A stretch of 64,000 bases of DNA from an uncultured Caldisericota bacterium (GTDB lineage: Bacteria; Caldisericota; Caldisericia; Cryosericales; Cryosericaceae), in NCBI GenBank assembly GCA_903871855.1, contig CAIQIK010000019.1, forward strand, positions 62,001 through 126,000. The letters run 5' to 3'. Positions 40,410 to 49,364 of this stretch are shown one piece after another. Every line of letters begins with the position of its first letter. Position 1 is the first letter of the stretch. The notes beneath the pieces were generated by a model, which did no database searches, had not been told where the DNA came from, and worked only from the letters and a program-made list of their open reading frames with translations. A program made the translations under genes and the position numbers.

Positions 40410-40427
40410 CTATGAGCCTTTTCCTGA

Positions 40428-40456
40428 TTGCCGCTGGTCTCCATTTCGTTTATACT
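40428..40456 (+). promoter_or_regulatory. dnaA promoter
   Basis: TTGCCG (40428-40433), a 17-nt spacer and TATACT (40451-40456) form a strong promoter about 155 nt before the dnaA ATG at 40617, leaving a long leader. No exact DnaA box lies in this leader. Confidence 0.7.
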
Positions 40457-40616
40457 ATATCACACAAAACGGATGCGCATTGTCTGGCAACGCTCCGGGG
40501 TTTCGCCGCAAAGGCAGGGGTTGTGCCAGTACATGTGCACATACGACCAACGCCGTGGCCTGGTTCTTCTCCGGCCGGGGCGCAGTCATTTTGCGCGAGA
40601 GCAAAGGGAGCAGAGA

Positions 40617-41957
40617 ATGGAAGAACAACGGTCGGATTCCTGGCAGCACCTGCTCGACATCTTCAGTAAGCAACTCGCGCGCCCAACGTTCGAGATGTGG
40701 TTCAAGAACGCAACGACCATCCGCGAAGACGACGTTTCGCTCACCATCGGCGTCCCCAGTGAGTTTGCGAGGGACTGGATTGTCAGCCGATACTACGACG
40801 TTATCAAGGAGACGATCGACGCCATCAAGGGCCAACCGACCACCATCGCGGTGGAAGTTGTGCAACAGCCGCCGGAAGAGATCCCGACTGAGCCCGGTAT
40901 GCTCCAGCACAACAACACGCTGATCCTCAACAGGCGCTACAACTTCGAGAACTTCGTCGTCGGCGCAGGAAACCGCCTTGCCTTCGCCGCCTGTAACGCC
41001 GTGGCGGGCAACCCAGGCAACGTATATAATCCTCTCTACATCTACGGTGGAGTCGGGCTGGGCAAGACTCACCTTCTCCAGGGGATCGCACACCATATCC
41101 TGGCGCAGGCCCCAGATAAGAAAATCGTCTATACGACCGGCGAGAAATTCACGAACGAGGTGGTCAGTTCCATCCAGAACGCGCGAAACAACAATGCCGT
41201 CATCGAGAACTTCCACAAGGAGACACGCGGGGCGGACATCCTCCTCATCGATGACATCCAGTTTCTGGCGGGCAAGGAACGTACGCAGGAGGAGTTCTTT
41301 CACATCTTCAATGCGCTGTACGATGCCCACAAGCAGATCGTCATTACCTCCGACGTCCTGCCCAAGGAGATCGCCACGCTCGAGGAACGCCTCACCTCGC
41401 GCTTTGAGTGGGGCCTCATCGCCGACATCAGCCGCCCCGACTACGAGACCAAGGTTGCCATCCTGAAGAAGAAGGCCGAGCTGGACAAGATCGACGTCCC
41501 CCAGGAAGTGCTGGAGTATATCGCCGCGAACATCGGGAGCAACATCCGCGAGCTCGAGGGGGCACTCATGCGCGTCCTTGCGACAGCTTCGCTCACCAAC
41601 GAGGAGGTCACGCTCTCCTTCACCGAGGAAACACTCAAGGATATCATTCCGGTTGTCAACAGACCGATCACCATCGACGCTATTATGCAGTCGGTGTCGT
41701 CCTACTTCCACATCTCGGTTGCCGACCTCCAAGCCAAGAGGCGCAGTCAGGACGTCGCGATGCCGAGGCAGATTGCCATGTACCTGAGCCGGGATCTGAC
41801 CGAAGCCTCTCTACCGTACATTGGTGAGAAGTTCGGGGGACGCGACCACACGACGGTCATCTACGCCTGTCAGAAGATCCAGCAGGACATGAAAAACGAT
41901 GACACCCTGAGAGCACTGCTCGACAGCTTGATAAAGCAGTTGAAGAGAAGTGTATAA
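40617..41957 (+). CDS. dnaA: Chromosomal replication initiator DnaA
   Basis: DnaA binds DnaA boxes and opens the origin. The 446-residue protein has domain I ([21 protein letters not shown]), the AAA+ core with Walker [12 protein letters not shown] and Walker [23 protein letters not shown] (read in parts), and the domain IV DnaA signature [14 protein letters not shown] near the C-terminus. The ATG at 40617 is chosen because agggagc lies just upstream; the frame extends back to 40428, but that part has no homology. It heads dnaA-dnaN-recF-DUF721. Confidence 0.98.
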   Translation: MEEQRSDSWQHLLDIFSKQLARPTFEMWFKNATTIREDDVSLTIGVPSEFARDWIVSRYYDVIKETIDAIKGQPTTIAVEVVQQPPEEIPTEPGMLQHNNTLILNRRYNFENFVVGAGNRLAFAACNAVAGNPGNVYNPLYIYGGVGLGKTHLLQGIAHHILAQAPDKKIVYTTGEKFTNEVVSSIQNARNNNAVIENFHKETRGADILLIDDIQFLAGKERTQEEFFHIFNALYDAHKQIVITSDVLPKEIATLEERLTSRFEWGLIADISRPDYETKVAILKKKAELDKIDVPQEVLEYIAANIGSNIRELEGALMRVLATASLTNEEVTLSFTEETLKDIIPVVNRPITIDAIMQSVSSYFHISVADLQAKRRSQDVAMPRQIAMYLSRDLTEASLPYIGEKFGGRDHTTVIYACQKIQQDMKNDDTLRALLDSLIKQLKRSV

Positions 41958-42144
41958 CCTGTGGAGAACTACCTGGAGCATTCCGGACGTGTGCAGTGTT
42001 GATAATGTGCACAAGTTATCCACAGCTGCATCCACAGCCGGCACAAGCCACACAACTCTCTTCACAAGACATATCAACTCTACCAAGCGCCTTATCTTGA
42101 TGATTATGATTCAAAGAGTTCTTTCATACTAAAAAGGAGGAAGG
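41958..42144. other. Origin candidate 1: dnaA-dnaN intergenic region
   Basis: A perfect DnaA box at 42016-42024 is accompanied by weaker boxes (tgtggagaa at 41961, atccacagc near 42030). The dnaN-proximal half (about 42060-42135) is AT-rich, as expected of an unwinding element. Position between dnaA and dnaN is the classic site of oriC. Confidence 0.55.
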
Positions 42145-43224
42145 ATGAAACTCACAACAAAAGCTGAAGGCTTGAGCAAGAAACTGGCACAGCACGCCAA
42201 GGTCATCCAGCAGAAGAGCTCGACCTTCACGTCAGACGCCGTTCTCCTTTTCGCAGACGGTACGGTACTTCAACTGACAAGTACCGATCTGACGACGTAC
42301 CTGGTAAACGCTGAACCAGCTGAAGTCACGGAAACCGGACGCGCCCTGGTCCCCTTTAAGTTTTTGAAGGACATCGTATCAGCCTTGTCTGGAGAACTCA
42401 TCATTGAGGGGGACGACAAGAAACTTCAAATATCATCTGGCAAGGCACATTATGATCTGGCATGTTATCAGATGGATACATTTCCAAGCATCCCCGAGAT
42501 TAAGGAAGGCCGAGAGTATCAGTTTAGTCTGAATGAGTATTCCAATGCTATTGACCGTGTTCTTCCCTGTGTGGAACACAATGAAAAACGTCGCCTCGAA
42601 TTTCAGGGAATTCTGCTCGAGCAGACAAAAGACTATTTCCGATTTGTCGCGACGGATTCACGGCGCCTCGGATATGTGCAGTTTGACTTCAAGCGTGAAC
42701 CGCTGAAGGCGATCGTTCCTACCAAGGTTTTTGAATCGTTTAAGCCGGCTGGTGATGTGCATGTTGTTATCACCGAAGATGAGTGTCTGTTTTCATCCGG
42801 TGATACACAGATTATCTCTCTTCTTATTGGCGCCGAGTTTCCCAACTACAACGACATTGTGCCTCGTGAGTGGGAATACACCGTAAGTGCCAAGAAGACA
42901 GAGCTGCTGGACGCTCTGCGCCGGGTTGGCGCGGTTGTTTTTGGTGGAACGGACGTCATCACGCTTTCATTCAAGGAAGGGCGGCTGACTGTTCAGGGCA
43001 CGGCCCAGGACCAGGGCGATGCCCGTGACGAGCTGAGTTATGAAGGAGAGGCCGGTGGTCTTTCTGTCTCGTTCTTCGGGACAAAACTCCTGGACGGCAT
43101 TTCCTCCGTAGGTACCGAGAATGCCGAACTGCATATGAACAGTGCTGTTCACCCGGTGGTCATCAAGGACCAGGGCAAGGAAGACTTCCTGTACCTTGTC
43201 ATGCCGCACAAGCAGATGGAATAG
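42145..43224 (+). CDS. dnaN: DNA polymerase III beta subunit (sliding clamp)
   Basis: The 359-residue protein has the three repeated clamp domains. Recognisable segments are FKFLKDIVSALSGELIIEG, SGKAHYDLACYQMDTFPSIP, RRLEFQGILLEQTKDYFRFVATDSRRLGY (read in parts) and the C-terminal YLVMPHK. Aaaaggaggaagg precedes the ATG, an ideal ribosome site. The clamp binds replicative polymerase and many repair factors. Order dnaA-dnaN-recF is the common bacterial arrangement at the origin. Confidence 0.97.
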   Translation: MKLTTKAEGLSKKLAQHAKVIQQKSSTFTSDAVLLFADGTVLQLTSTDLTTYLVNAEPAEVTETGRALVPFKFLKDIVSALSGELIIEGDDKKLQISSGKAHYDLACYQMDTFPSIPEIKEGREYQFSLNEYSNAIDRVLPCVEHNEKRRLEFQGILLEQTKDYFRFVATDSRRLGYVQFDFKREPLKAIVPTKVFESFKPAGDVHVVITEDECLFSSGDTQIISLLIGAEFPNYNDIVPREWEYTVSAKKTELLDALRRVGAVVFGGTDVITLSFKEGRLTVQGTAQDQGDARDELSYEGEAGGLSVSFFGTKLLDGISSVGTENAELHMNSAVHPVVIKDQGKEDFLYLVMPHKQME

Positions 43225-43242
43225 TCGCCCCCTCGAAGGGCA

Positions 43243-44310
43243 ATGTATCTTGAGTCGCTTTGGGTACAGGGATTCAGGGCGCTGACCGAACAGCGCATTG
43301 ACATTACTGCGCCCATCACTGCTGTTGAAGGTGGCAACGGCGCCGGCAAGACGACGCTGCTCGACGCCGTCTATTTCCTGGGCTCTGGAAAATCATGTCT
43401 GGGGCTGACAAACGCGGAACTTGTCAGGGATGGAGAATCTTATTTTGTTGTCGGCGGCAGGTACCGGACACGTGACGCAGTTGCAGGAGCGTCGGTCAGT
43501 CATACAGCGCAGGCAATGTTCACGACCGAGGGACGCAAGGAACTTCGTATCGACGGTACTGTCTATCACGGGTTCATTCACCTTATCGGTGGACTTCGCG
43601 TGGCCCAGTTCAATTTCAGTTCGCTGTTTCTGATCAAAGGTATGCCTTCGGTGAGACGTCAATTTATCAACCTCCTCATCGCGTCGTGTGACCGCAGCTA
43701 CCTGGAAGCACTCTCTGCATATTCGGCTGTCATGATGCGCAAGAATGCTCTGCTGCGACAGTCAGATTCCAGCGTCGCCGATGTGTCCCTGCTGGATATC
43801 TTTGATGAGCAGATCGTTTCCCTGTCAAACATTATCTATGCGAAGAGGCGATCGGCTCTTGGCGCCGTGGGCCAGGCAATGACGCGCCTGATCGCCGACG
43901 GGTTGTTCGAACCGCTGTCAGATATGTCCATTCTCTATGATCCACGGCCTGTTTCCACCGAATCCATCCGCGCCATTCGAGACAGAGAACTGGCGCGGCA
44001 CGCGTGTCTTGCCGGATGTCACCTCGACGATTTTGTCCTGCTCCGAAAGAAAAGGCAGTTGCGAGATATGGCGTCGCTGGGTGAAGCGAAGCTGGTGGCG
44101 CTGCTGCTCACCTTTGCAGGTGCCGAGTACATACGGATGGTCACAGGGGAATACCCGGTGCTTTTGTTGGATGACCTGGAAGGCGATATCGACATGCCGA
44201 ACCTTGATCGACTGATGAATCTCCTGACGAGGTTTGAGCAGGTCTTCATCACATCCTTTGACTTTGCGCATCTTGGAGGCGGACTGAATGCCACGTCCGT
44301 GCGGCTGTGA
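43243..44310 (+). CDS. recF: DNA replication/repair protein RecF
   Basis: RecF loads RecA at ssDNA gaps with RecO and RecR. The 355-residue protein has the SMC-like head: Walker A GGNGAGKTTLLDAVYFLGSGKS (read in parts), then the usual RecF arm. A C-terminal LLLDDLEGDIDMPNLDRLMNLL (read in parts) combines the ABC-type Walker B and D-loop. It lies 18 nt after dnaN and overlaps the DUF721 gene, so the four genes are one operon. The protein is slightly divergent (ITAVEGGNGAGK), but the family call is firm. Confidence 0.93.
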   Translation: MYLESLWVQGFRALTEQRIDITAPITAVEGGNGAGKTTLLDAVYFLGSGKSCLGLTNAELVRDGESYFVVGGRYRTRDAVAGASVSHTAQAMFTTEGRKELRIDGTVYHGFIHLIGGLRVAQFNFSSLFLIKGMPSVRRQFINLLIASCDRSYLEALSAYSAVMMRKNALLRQSDSSVADVSLLDIFDEQIVSLSNIIYAKRRSALGAVGQAMTRLIADGLFEPLSDMSILYDPRPVSTESIRAIRDRELARHACLAGCHLDDFVLLRKKRQLRDMASLGEAKLVALLLTFAGAEYIRMVTGEYPVLLLDDLEGDIDMPNLDRLMNLLTRFEQVFITSFDFAHLGGGLNATSVRL

Positions 44311-44888
44311 GAAGACACGACAGCAGTATGGAGCGCATCGGAGAGGTCCTCGATGAGATGCGGCGCACCGGTCGCCTCGACAAGGGGATCAAGGTTCAGT
44401 CATTGGGAGACGTCTGGCCCGCGGTCCAGTACCTGTGGAGTGAAGCCACCATCGGCGCCTACGTCGCCAGCAACTCTCATCCGGCCCAATTCAAGAATGG
44501 AACGCTGACAATCCTCTGTGCCAATCCATCCATCATGCAGGTCCTGTCTGAGCAGAAGGTGCTTATTGTAGAACGCTTGAATGCTCACATGGGCGGCAAG
44601 CTCGTGACCGACCTTTCCTTTGGGCTCGACAACGTCCACGAGATCCGCATCCATCGACCACAGGTCACATCTTCTGTTGTTCCGCAGGATCTGACCTCTC
44701 TGGCTGCCACGATTCAGCTGTCTCCGGAGCAGGAGGCGAGAGCTGAGAAGGCAGTGCAGAACATTCAAAACCCCGCCCTGCGGCTTTCGTTTCTGCATGC
44801 CTATGAGGCTTGGCTGCGTTGGGATATCTGGCGACACCAGGAACGGCAGAAACACCGAACGTACCGGGGGATATCGAAGAAGTACTGA
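44307..44888 (+). CDS. DUF721/DciA-like protein
   Basis: The 193-residue protein begins with a helix (IGEVLDEMRRTGRL) and then the DUF721 core: LGDVWPAVQYLWSEATIGAYVASNSHPAQFKNGTLTILCANPSIMQVLSEQKVLIVERLNAHMG, read in parts. This KH-like domain is found in DciA, which loads the replicative helicase in bacteria without DnaC. The C-terminal 70 residues are helical and basic. The start overlaps the recF stop as GTGA. Position right after recF at the origin fits a role in replication initiation. Confidence 0.75.
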   Translation: MRRHDSSMERIGEVLDEMRRTGRLDKGIKVQSLGDVWPAVQYLWSEATIGAYVASNSHPAQFKNGTLTILCANPSIMQVLSEQKVLIVERLNAHMGGKLVTDLSFGLDNVHEIRIHRPQVTSSVVPQDLTSLAATIQLSPEQEARAEKAVQNIQNPALRLSFLHAYEAWLRWDIWRHQERQKHRTYRGISKKY

Positions 44889-45141
44889 CACTATCCACAG
44901 GCACTGTGGATAACTTTCAGAAATGTAGACACGCCCTCCACAGCGGGCCCCACGCCATCCATGGATTCCACATAAGCCTGGGGACTGCTGTGAAACGTGC
45001 ACCATTCATCAACAGTGTGGTTGATGGTCACCTGAATTTGTGTTTCACAGATGTTCACAACATCCTGTGGATAACCTGAACAGCGAAGGATACCTCGCGA
45101 TGGCCTTGTTGACTCGCACCGACGTAGGGTAGAATGGAACC
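44889..45141. other. Origin candidate 2: DnaA-box cluster after the DUF721 gene
   Basis: Boxes: ctatccaca (one mismatch, 44891-44899) facing tgtggataa (exact, 44905-44913), and exact tgtggataa at 45066-45074. Several near matches lie between (tgtggttga, ttcacaaca, tgttcacaa). The head-to-head pair is an inverted arrangement seen in origins. Density of boxes is higher than in the dnaA-dnaN gap. It also includes the mgsA promoter. Confidence 0.55.
45109..45135 (+). promoter_or_regulatory. Probable leaderless promoter of mgsA
   Basis: TTGACT (45109-45114), a 15-nt spacer and TAGAAT (45130-45135) are followed after 6 nt by the ATG at 45142, with no Shine-Dalgarno sequence between. Confidence 0.5.
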
Positions 45142-45543
45142 ATGAGAACAAAAGTTGCACTGATCGCGCATGACCGCAAGAAACCCGAGATGATCGCACT
45201 GTGTAGGGACTACCAGGAGATGCTGGCTCAGGAGGAGCTGGTTGCTACGAAGAGCACAGGAGGTCTCATCGAGGAATTGACCGGCCTTCACGTCACCAGG
45301 GTGAACTCCGGAGAGAAAGGCGGGGACCTTCAGATTGGCTCAATGATCGCCTCCGACGAAATCAAGGCAGTCGTCTTCCTCAGAGACCCTTTGACTGCGC
45401 ATCCTCATGAGCCGGATATCAACGCCGTGCTCAAGATCTGTGATGTGAATAACGTCCCCCTCGCCACCAACATCTCGACGGCCAGGCTGGTTCTCGGTCA
45501 TCTCAAGGACCTGCAGGACGCCCCCGAGTCACCTGCAACGTAG
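45142..45543 (+). CDS. mgsA: Methylglyoxal synthase
   Basis: The enzyme converts dihydroxyacetone phosphate to methylglyoxal and phosphate, a bypass that relieves sugar-phosphate stress. The 133-residue protein has the family's order of motifs: IALIAHDRKKPEM (here VALIAHDRKK), STGGLIEE, SGEKGGDLQIGSMIASDEIKAVVFLRDPLTAHPHEPDINAVLKICDVNNVPLATNISTA (read in parts). The catalytic Asp in GGDLQIG and the phosphate-binding STGG are intact. It has no ribosome site and appears leaderless. Confidence 0.95.
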   Translation: MRTKVALIAHDRKKPEMIALCRDYQEMLAQEELVATKSTGGLIEELTGLHVTRVNSGEKGGDLQIGSMIASDEIKAVVFLRDPLTAHPHEPDINAVLKICDVNNVPLATNISTARLVLGHLKDLQDAPESPAT

Positions 45544-45549
45544 GTTACT

Positions 45550-46005
45550 CTACAACAACAGCAGACTCGCCAGTATCGTCTCCAGCGTTTGGCTCTCCTG
45601 CCACCACTCCTTCCGCTGAAGCGTCTCGAGACGAACGGTCCAGCGGAGCCCAGTGTCTTGTGCAACCAGGACCCGATAGACAAACGAACCGTCGCGTGCG
45701 CGGAACGCCAGCGCTTTGAGAGGCGGACCGTCGAGACTTGCTCGACCGTCTGTGTCTACCCTTCCTCGTCTCAGTGTCCCTTGCTCACACAGGGCGTCTA
45801 CCGGCAGGCCATTGCGAAGGCGTTCAGACCCCTCGTCTAGCGGCGAGGCGGATTCGTCACATGCGACCTGCAGGGCGACACGCGGGTCGGTGGGGTCGGA
45901 TGCTCGCAGTCCAGCCTGCTCGTCCAGATCGATGACGGTCCAGTCTGCAGGGCAGTCGAGCGCGACGTGGAGGTCTCGTCGTACGAGATGTGTCATGTCA
46001 CTCAT
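45550..46005 (-). CDS. Hypothetical protein with PsbP/DcrB-like fold features
   Basis: The 151-residue protein opens with DLHVALDCPADWTVIDLDEQAGLRASDP, read in parts. This pattern of two strands and a W-hairpin recalls the PsbP/DUF1795 fold. It contains VYRVLVAQDTGLRWTVRLETLQRKEWWQE later and ends with a Leu-rich helix (LETILASLLLL). There is no signal peptide or membrane segment. Start codon choice between 46005 and an ATG three codons inside is open. It is convergent with mgsA and monocistronic. Function unknown. Confidence 0.6.
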   Translation of the reverse strand: MSDMTHLVRRDLHVALDCPADWTVIDLDEQAGLRASDPTDPRVALQVACDESASPLDEGSERLRNGLPVDALCEQGTLRRGRVDTDGRASLDGPPLKALAFRARDGSFVYRVLVAQDTGLRWTVRLETLQRKEWWQESQTLETILASLLLL

Positions 46006-46137
46006 GAGTCCACGCCCTGAGTCTTCTTGTTGTTGTCATTCGTACCTCCGTCCTGCCGAATTCGGGTGCACTTACCTGTATCCATGAACAGGATTGCCTT
46101 CTTTTCATTGTTGACAAGGCACGGCGATATGAAACAA

Positions 46138-46158
46138 CCCCGGCACATCGTGCCGGGG
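46138..46158 (-). terminator. Terminator after the HtrA gene
   Basis: On the minus strand a 9-bp stem (ccccggcac with gtgccgggg), a 3-nt loop and ttgttt follow the HtrA stop by about 36 bases. Confidence 0.85.
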
Positions 46159-46193
46159 TCTGTGCTTCACGACTGAATAGGGGCTGAAGTCTA

Positions 46194-47462
46194 CTAACCG
46201 AGGGCTTTCAGCGTCACAGAGAAGGTCTTGGTCGTGCCGCTGCGGTCGACGACAACCTGGACTGTGTCACCCACGTTCATTGAACGTACGTAGCTGAGCA
46301 CTCCGTCGATTGTGGTCATTGATTTGCCATCGATCTCCGTGATGACATCCCCGGCCTTGAGCCCGGCAGCCTCTGCACCGGACCCGGACGTGATCTGAAC
46401 AATGTAGACGCCCTGGGAGACCTTGAGGCTATACTGCTCGACGATAGACGTCGTGAGCGTGGCTCCCTGGATGCCGAGAGCCGGCCATGTGACCTTGCCG
46501 TTCTTGATGATGGCATCATACACCTTGCGCACCGTGTTGACGGAAACCGAGAACCCGAGGCCTTGTGCATTCTGATAGATCATGGTGTTCATACCGACGA
46601 CGCGACCGGACAGGTCGACCAGGGGCCCCCCTGAGTTGCCGGGGTTGATGGCCGCGTCGGTCTGAACGACGCCGACGAGTGTCTCGGTCTGTGATGCCTG
46701 AACGTTTCGCTCGAGAGCCGAGATGACGCCGGTCGTGACCGTCTGACTCAGACCGTACGGGTTGCCGATGGCGATGACCTTCTGACCGACGGTCAGCGTC
46801 GAGGAATCGCCAAGTTGCACCGTCGGGAGGTCGGTGCCGCTGATCTTCACGACGGCGACGTCGCTGGTGGAGTCCGTGCCCACGACCTGGCCGCGGAACT
46901 CGCGCCCGTCTTTGAGCACGACGGTGATCTTGGTGGCATTCTCCACGACGTGGTTGTTGGTCAATACGTAACCGTCAGACGTGATGATGAAGCCTGAGCC
47001 GAGACCTTCTTGCGTTCCGGACGAGAAGCCGAACGGGTTCTGGCTTACCGAGGTGATGTTGATCTGGACAACAGCAGGCGAAGCGATCTTGACGGCGTTC
47101 TCGATGGCCTGTTCTTCGGTCGTGACGATGGTCGTGCCGGAGCTGGACGTATTTGTTGGGTACGCTGTTGATACCGTGCGCGCCCAAGGGAATGTCCCAG
47201 GGTTGGACATGACCACATAATTGCCAAGAATTCCACCCAGGACGCTGCCGAGCAACAGTCCGATGATGAGTCCCCACACCAGGAGCACGCGGCCGGGGTT
47301 TGAAGGCCGAGCAGGCTGAGGCGGGGGCAAGGGCAAGGGCGCGCCGTATGCCGGGACGACTGGGGGAGTCTCAGGAGTGGTGTGGCCCTCCACGGTTTGT
47401 GATGTATCCGGACGCTCAGTCTCCTCAGCATCTGGCTTGATGAAGCTATTCTCGTCGATCAT
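46194..47462 (-). CDS. HtrA/DegP-type serine protease with PDZ domain
   Basis: The 422-residue protein has a cytoplasmic Pro-rich N-terminus, one membrane helix (GLIIGLLLGSVLGGILGNYVV), a trypsin-like domain with the triad His in LTNNHVV, Asp in STSDVAVVKI and Ser in INPGNSGGPLV, and a C-terminal PDZ domain (VYIVQITSGSGAEAAGLKAGDVITEI, read in parts). This is the membrane-anchored HtrA plan for envelope protein quality control. The ATG at 47462 is preceded by gaggaggt. A palindrome that overlaps the ribosome site region suggests repression or control. Confidence 0.93.
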   Translation of the reverse strand: MIDENSFIKPDAEETERPDTSQTVEGHTTPETPPVVPAYGAPLPLPPPQPARPSNPGRVLLVWGLIIGLLLGSVLGGILGNYVVMSNPGTFPWARTVSTAYPTNTSSSGTTIVTTEEQAIENAVKIASPAVVQINITSVSQNPFGFSSGTQEGLGSGFIITSDGYVLTNNHVVENATKITVVLKDGREFRGQVVGTDSTSDVAVVKISGTDLPTVQLGDSSTLTVGQKVIAIGNPYGLSQTVTTGVISALERNVQASQTETLVGVVQTDAAINPGNSGGPLVDLSGRVVGMNTMIYQNAQGLGFSVSVNTVRKVYDAIIKNGKVTWPALGIQGATLTTSIVEQYSLKVSQGVYIVQITSGSGAEAAGLKAGDVITEIDGKSMTTIDGVLSYVRSMNVGDTVQVVVDRSGTTKTFSVTLKALG

Positions 47463-47474
47463 ATCATACCTCCT

Positions 47475-47514
47475 CACCTGTAACAGGTGTCTATTTGTCA
47501 CATACACCTGTATA
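47475..47514. promoter_or_regulatory. Candidate operator palindrome upstream of the HtrA gene
   Basis: cacctgtaacaggtg (47475-47489) is a near-perfect 15-bp palindrome, and acacctgtata (47504-47514) repeats one half. It lies directly before the ribosome site of the protease gene. The spacing of about 27 nt between half-sites is consistent with a dimeric regulator. Confidence 0.4.
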
Positions 47515-47604
47515 TACGCAACTATGCCTGATTTCGTTACGGAGACTGTGAGGAAATCGCCACGATGCTGGGAACCCCTTAGCGTGCTAGGGTCACTGCA
47601 TCAT

Positions 47605-47762
47605 GGGGTCAAGCGTTACAATTGGCCCGTGTTACATTTCGTTTTGTGACACAAGTCAGCGACCCCAACATTGTCTTCCGAGGACAAACACATGTTACGC
47701 CAGGCGTTGCCTCCTAACGGAAAGTGTAGTGTAACACTCCTGGAAATGTAACGCTTGACCCC
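47605..47762. mobile_element. MITE-like element with terminal inverted repeats
   Basis: The left end ggggtcaagcgttacaat and the right end aatgtaacgcttgacccc are inverted repeats with 17 of 18 positions matching. They correspond to the ends of the element at 4404-4582. The 158-bp interior has further short palindromes (gtgttac...gtaacac) and no coding potential. It sits between the HtrA gene and the stop codon of the MBL gene. Confidence 0.65.
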
Positions 47763-47770
47763 AAGGGAGA

Positions 47771-49327
47771 CTACAGGGAAACCACCTGGCCGTTAACGAT
47801 GGGCCTCACGACTTCCTCCCCGAATCGTTCGATATAGCGTTCGCCATGCTCAGTGTGGATAGGATACACGTGTCTTGGAGCGAGCCGCTCGACGATGTGA
47901 AAGAGGTCTTCCTGCGAAGCGTGCCCTGAGGCGTGAATGTGCACGGAGTCCATGCCGGAGAGGTCCAGCCAGCGGGCGAGGCGCTCCTGGCTCCATGACA
48001 TCTCTTCGTTGAATGCTTCCGCCGATGAGTGGACGTACAGGGACCCCCGGGAGGGACGCAGGTCGCACAGCTCCTGGATGTCCCAGTAACCCAGCGAAAG
48101 CAGGTAGTCCGATTGATGAGCCGCAACCTCGGCAGCCCTGACGACGCGCGGACATGATCCGTTCAAGACGTCCTCTACGGCGTCACGCCATTCCTTTGGA
48201 TCCACGGAGTCCGGATCGCTGCCGGCGAATCGCAAAAGGGTCGACCGGACCCAGTCCTGTTTGATGTCGCCCTTGTCATAGGTGCCGCTGCCAGCCCGCT
48301 TGAGGTACAGGACGAGCTCTGGATCCGTGAGGTCGATGGTGAGATAGCCGGCTTCCTGTGCCAGCCGGACGATGGTGGCGTCACGCGGGAGGATGGCCAG
48401 TCGGCGCCCAGTGGCATGGGCGACGCGCTGGAAGGTCATGAGGCGGTCCAGGTCTTTCATGCCGAAGTCCGCCATGACCAGTCCCGATGCGCCCTGAATT
48501 TCTTCAAGTGCTTTCTCCTCGACTCCCTGCTCGGACCAGAACGTGAAGTGGCGGTGGAATGTCATATCGTGACTTGACAAATCCTCATTCGAACGAAGAT
48601 TGGTCCCCTCGATCAGGATGGCATCGGGGTGAGCCGCGGCGAGCCCCTCAATGCTTCTCTCCGTCACATGACCCATGCGGCCGTGGAATCGGAGGTCTCC
48701 GGTGTACACCAGCGTCCCCCCGTCATGTTCGATGAGGTAGGCGCACGCGCCGGGGATACTGTGATCGACCGGGAACGGTGTCACCCGGCAGTCGGGAAAC
48801 TGCACGGGCCCGGTCAGGTCGACAAGGTCCCGCTGACCGTGTTGGTTGGCGCCCAGGTTAGGACGCAAGATGAAATCGGTCACACCGTTCTCTGGGCCGG
48901 AGCTGAGCTGTGTCTCCTCAACGGCTCGCAGAACGGCGGCTGTGACCGGCGTGGCATACAGAGGGATGGCTTCGTCCAGAAACGAGATTGAACCGGTATG
49001 ATCGACATGCGCATGCGTAATGAAGCACGCGTCGATGTGACCGGGGTCTGCCAGTTGCCCGACCAGTTCAGGCTGCATCTCCTGAAGGAGTGCTGTGAGG
49101 TCGGAACGGTAGAATCGCAGCTTTGGCAGCAGCCCTGTCGTCAGGTAGTCGATGAGACCCGCCGAGGTGCGCGGGGTAAGGAATTCCTCGAAGTACGCGC
49201 CCATGGTGGCGTAGTTGAGCCCAAAATCGAACAGCAAACGTGTCGAATCAGGAGACGCGCCCGCCTCAAACAGAAGCTTGGTGCCGCCAATAGTTGTGGC
49301 GCCGTCCAGCATTGTGAATCGAGCCAT
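47771..49327 (-). CDS. Metallo-beta-lactamase-fold nuclease (RNase J-like)
   Basis: The 518-residue protein has the MBL metal motif HAHVDHTG, the later acidic loop YTGDLRFHG, a beta-CASP-like insertion (LIEGTNLR, FHRHFTFWSEQG, DPKEWRDAVEDVL) and the terminal GHAS and YPIHTEHGERY motifs. This order is found in RNase J, CPSF-type and related MBL/beta-CASP nucleases. It is shorter and more divergent than typical RNase J and lacks a clear C-terminal RNase J domain, so an RNA or DNA exonuclease of unknown specificity is the safer label. Start: ATG at 49327 after a weak site. Confidence 0.8.
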   Translation of the reverse strand: MARFTMLDGATTIGGTKLLFEAGASPDSTRLLFDFGLNYATMGAYFEEFLTPRTSAGLIDYLTTGLLPKLRFYRSDLTALLQEMQPELVGQLADPGHIDACFITHAHVDHTGSISFLDEAIPLYATPVTAAVLRAVEETQLSSGPENGVTDFILRPNLGANQHGQRDLVDLTGPVQFPDCRVTPFPVDHSIPGACAYLIEHDGGTLVYTGDLRFHGRMGHVTERSIEGLAAAHPDAILIEGTNLRSNEDLSSHDMTFHRHFTFWSEQGVEEKALEEIQGASGLVMADFGMKDLDRLMTFQRVAHATGRRLAILPRDATIVRLAQEAGYLTIDLTDPELVLYLKRAGSGTYDKGDIKQDWVRSTLLRFAGSDPDSVDPKEWRDAVEDVLNGSCPRVVRAAEVAAHQSDYLLSLGYWDIQELCDLRPSRGSLYVHSSAEAFNEEMSWSQERLARWLDLSGMDSVHIHASGHASQEDLFHIVERLAPRHVYPIHTEHGERYIERFGEEVVRPIVNGQVVSL

Positions 49328-49364
49328 GAGAGGGTTCTCCTTCGTCGTGCTGGTTGTAATCTGT

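Noticed and set aside
40455-41732. 425-codon minus-strand frame opposite dnaA
   Set aside because: Antisense shadow of dnaA.
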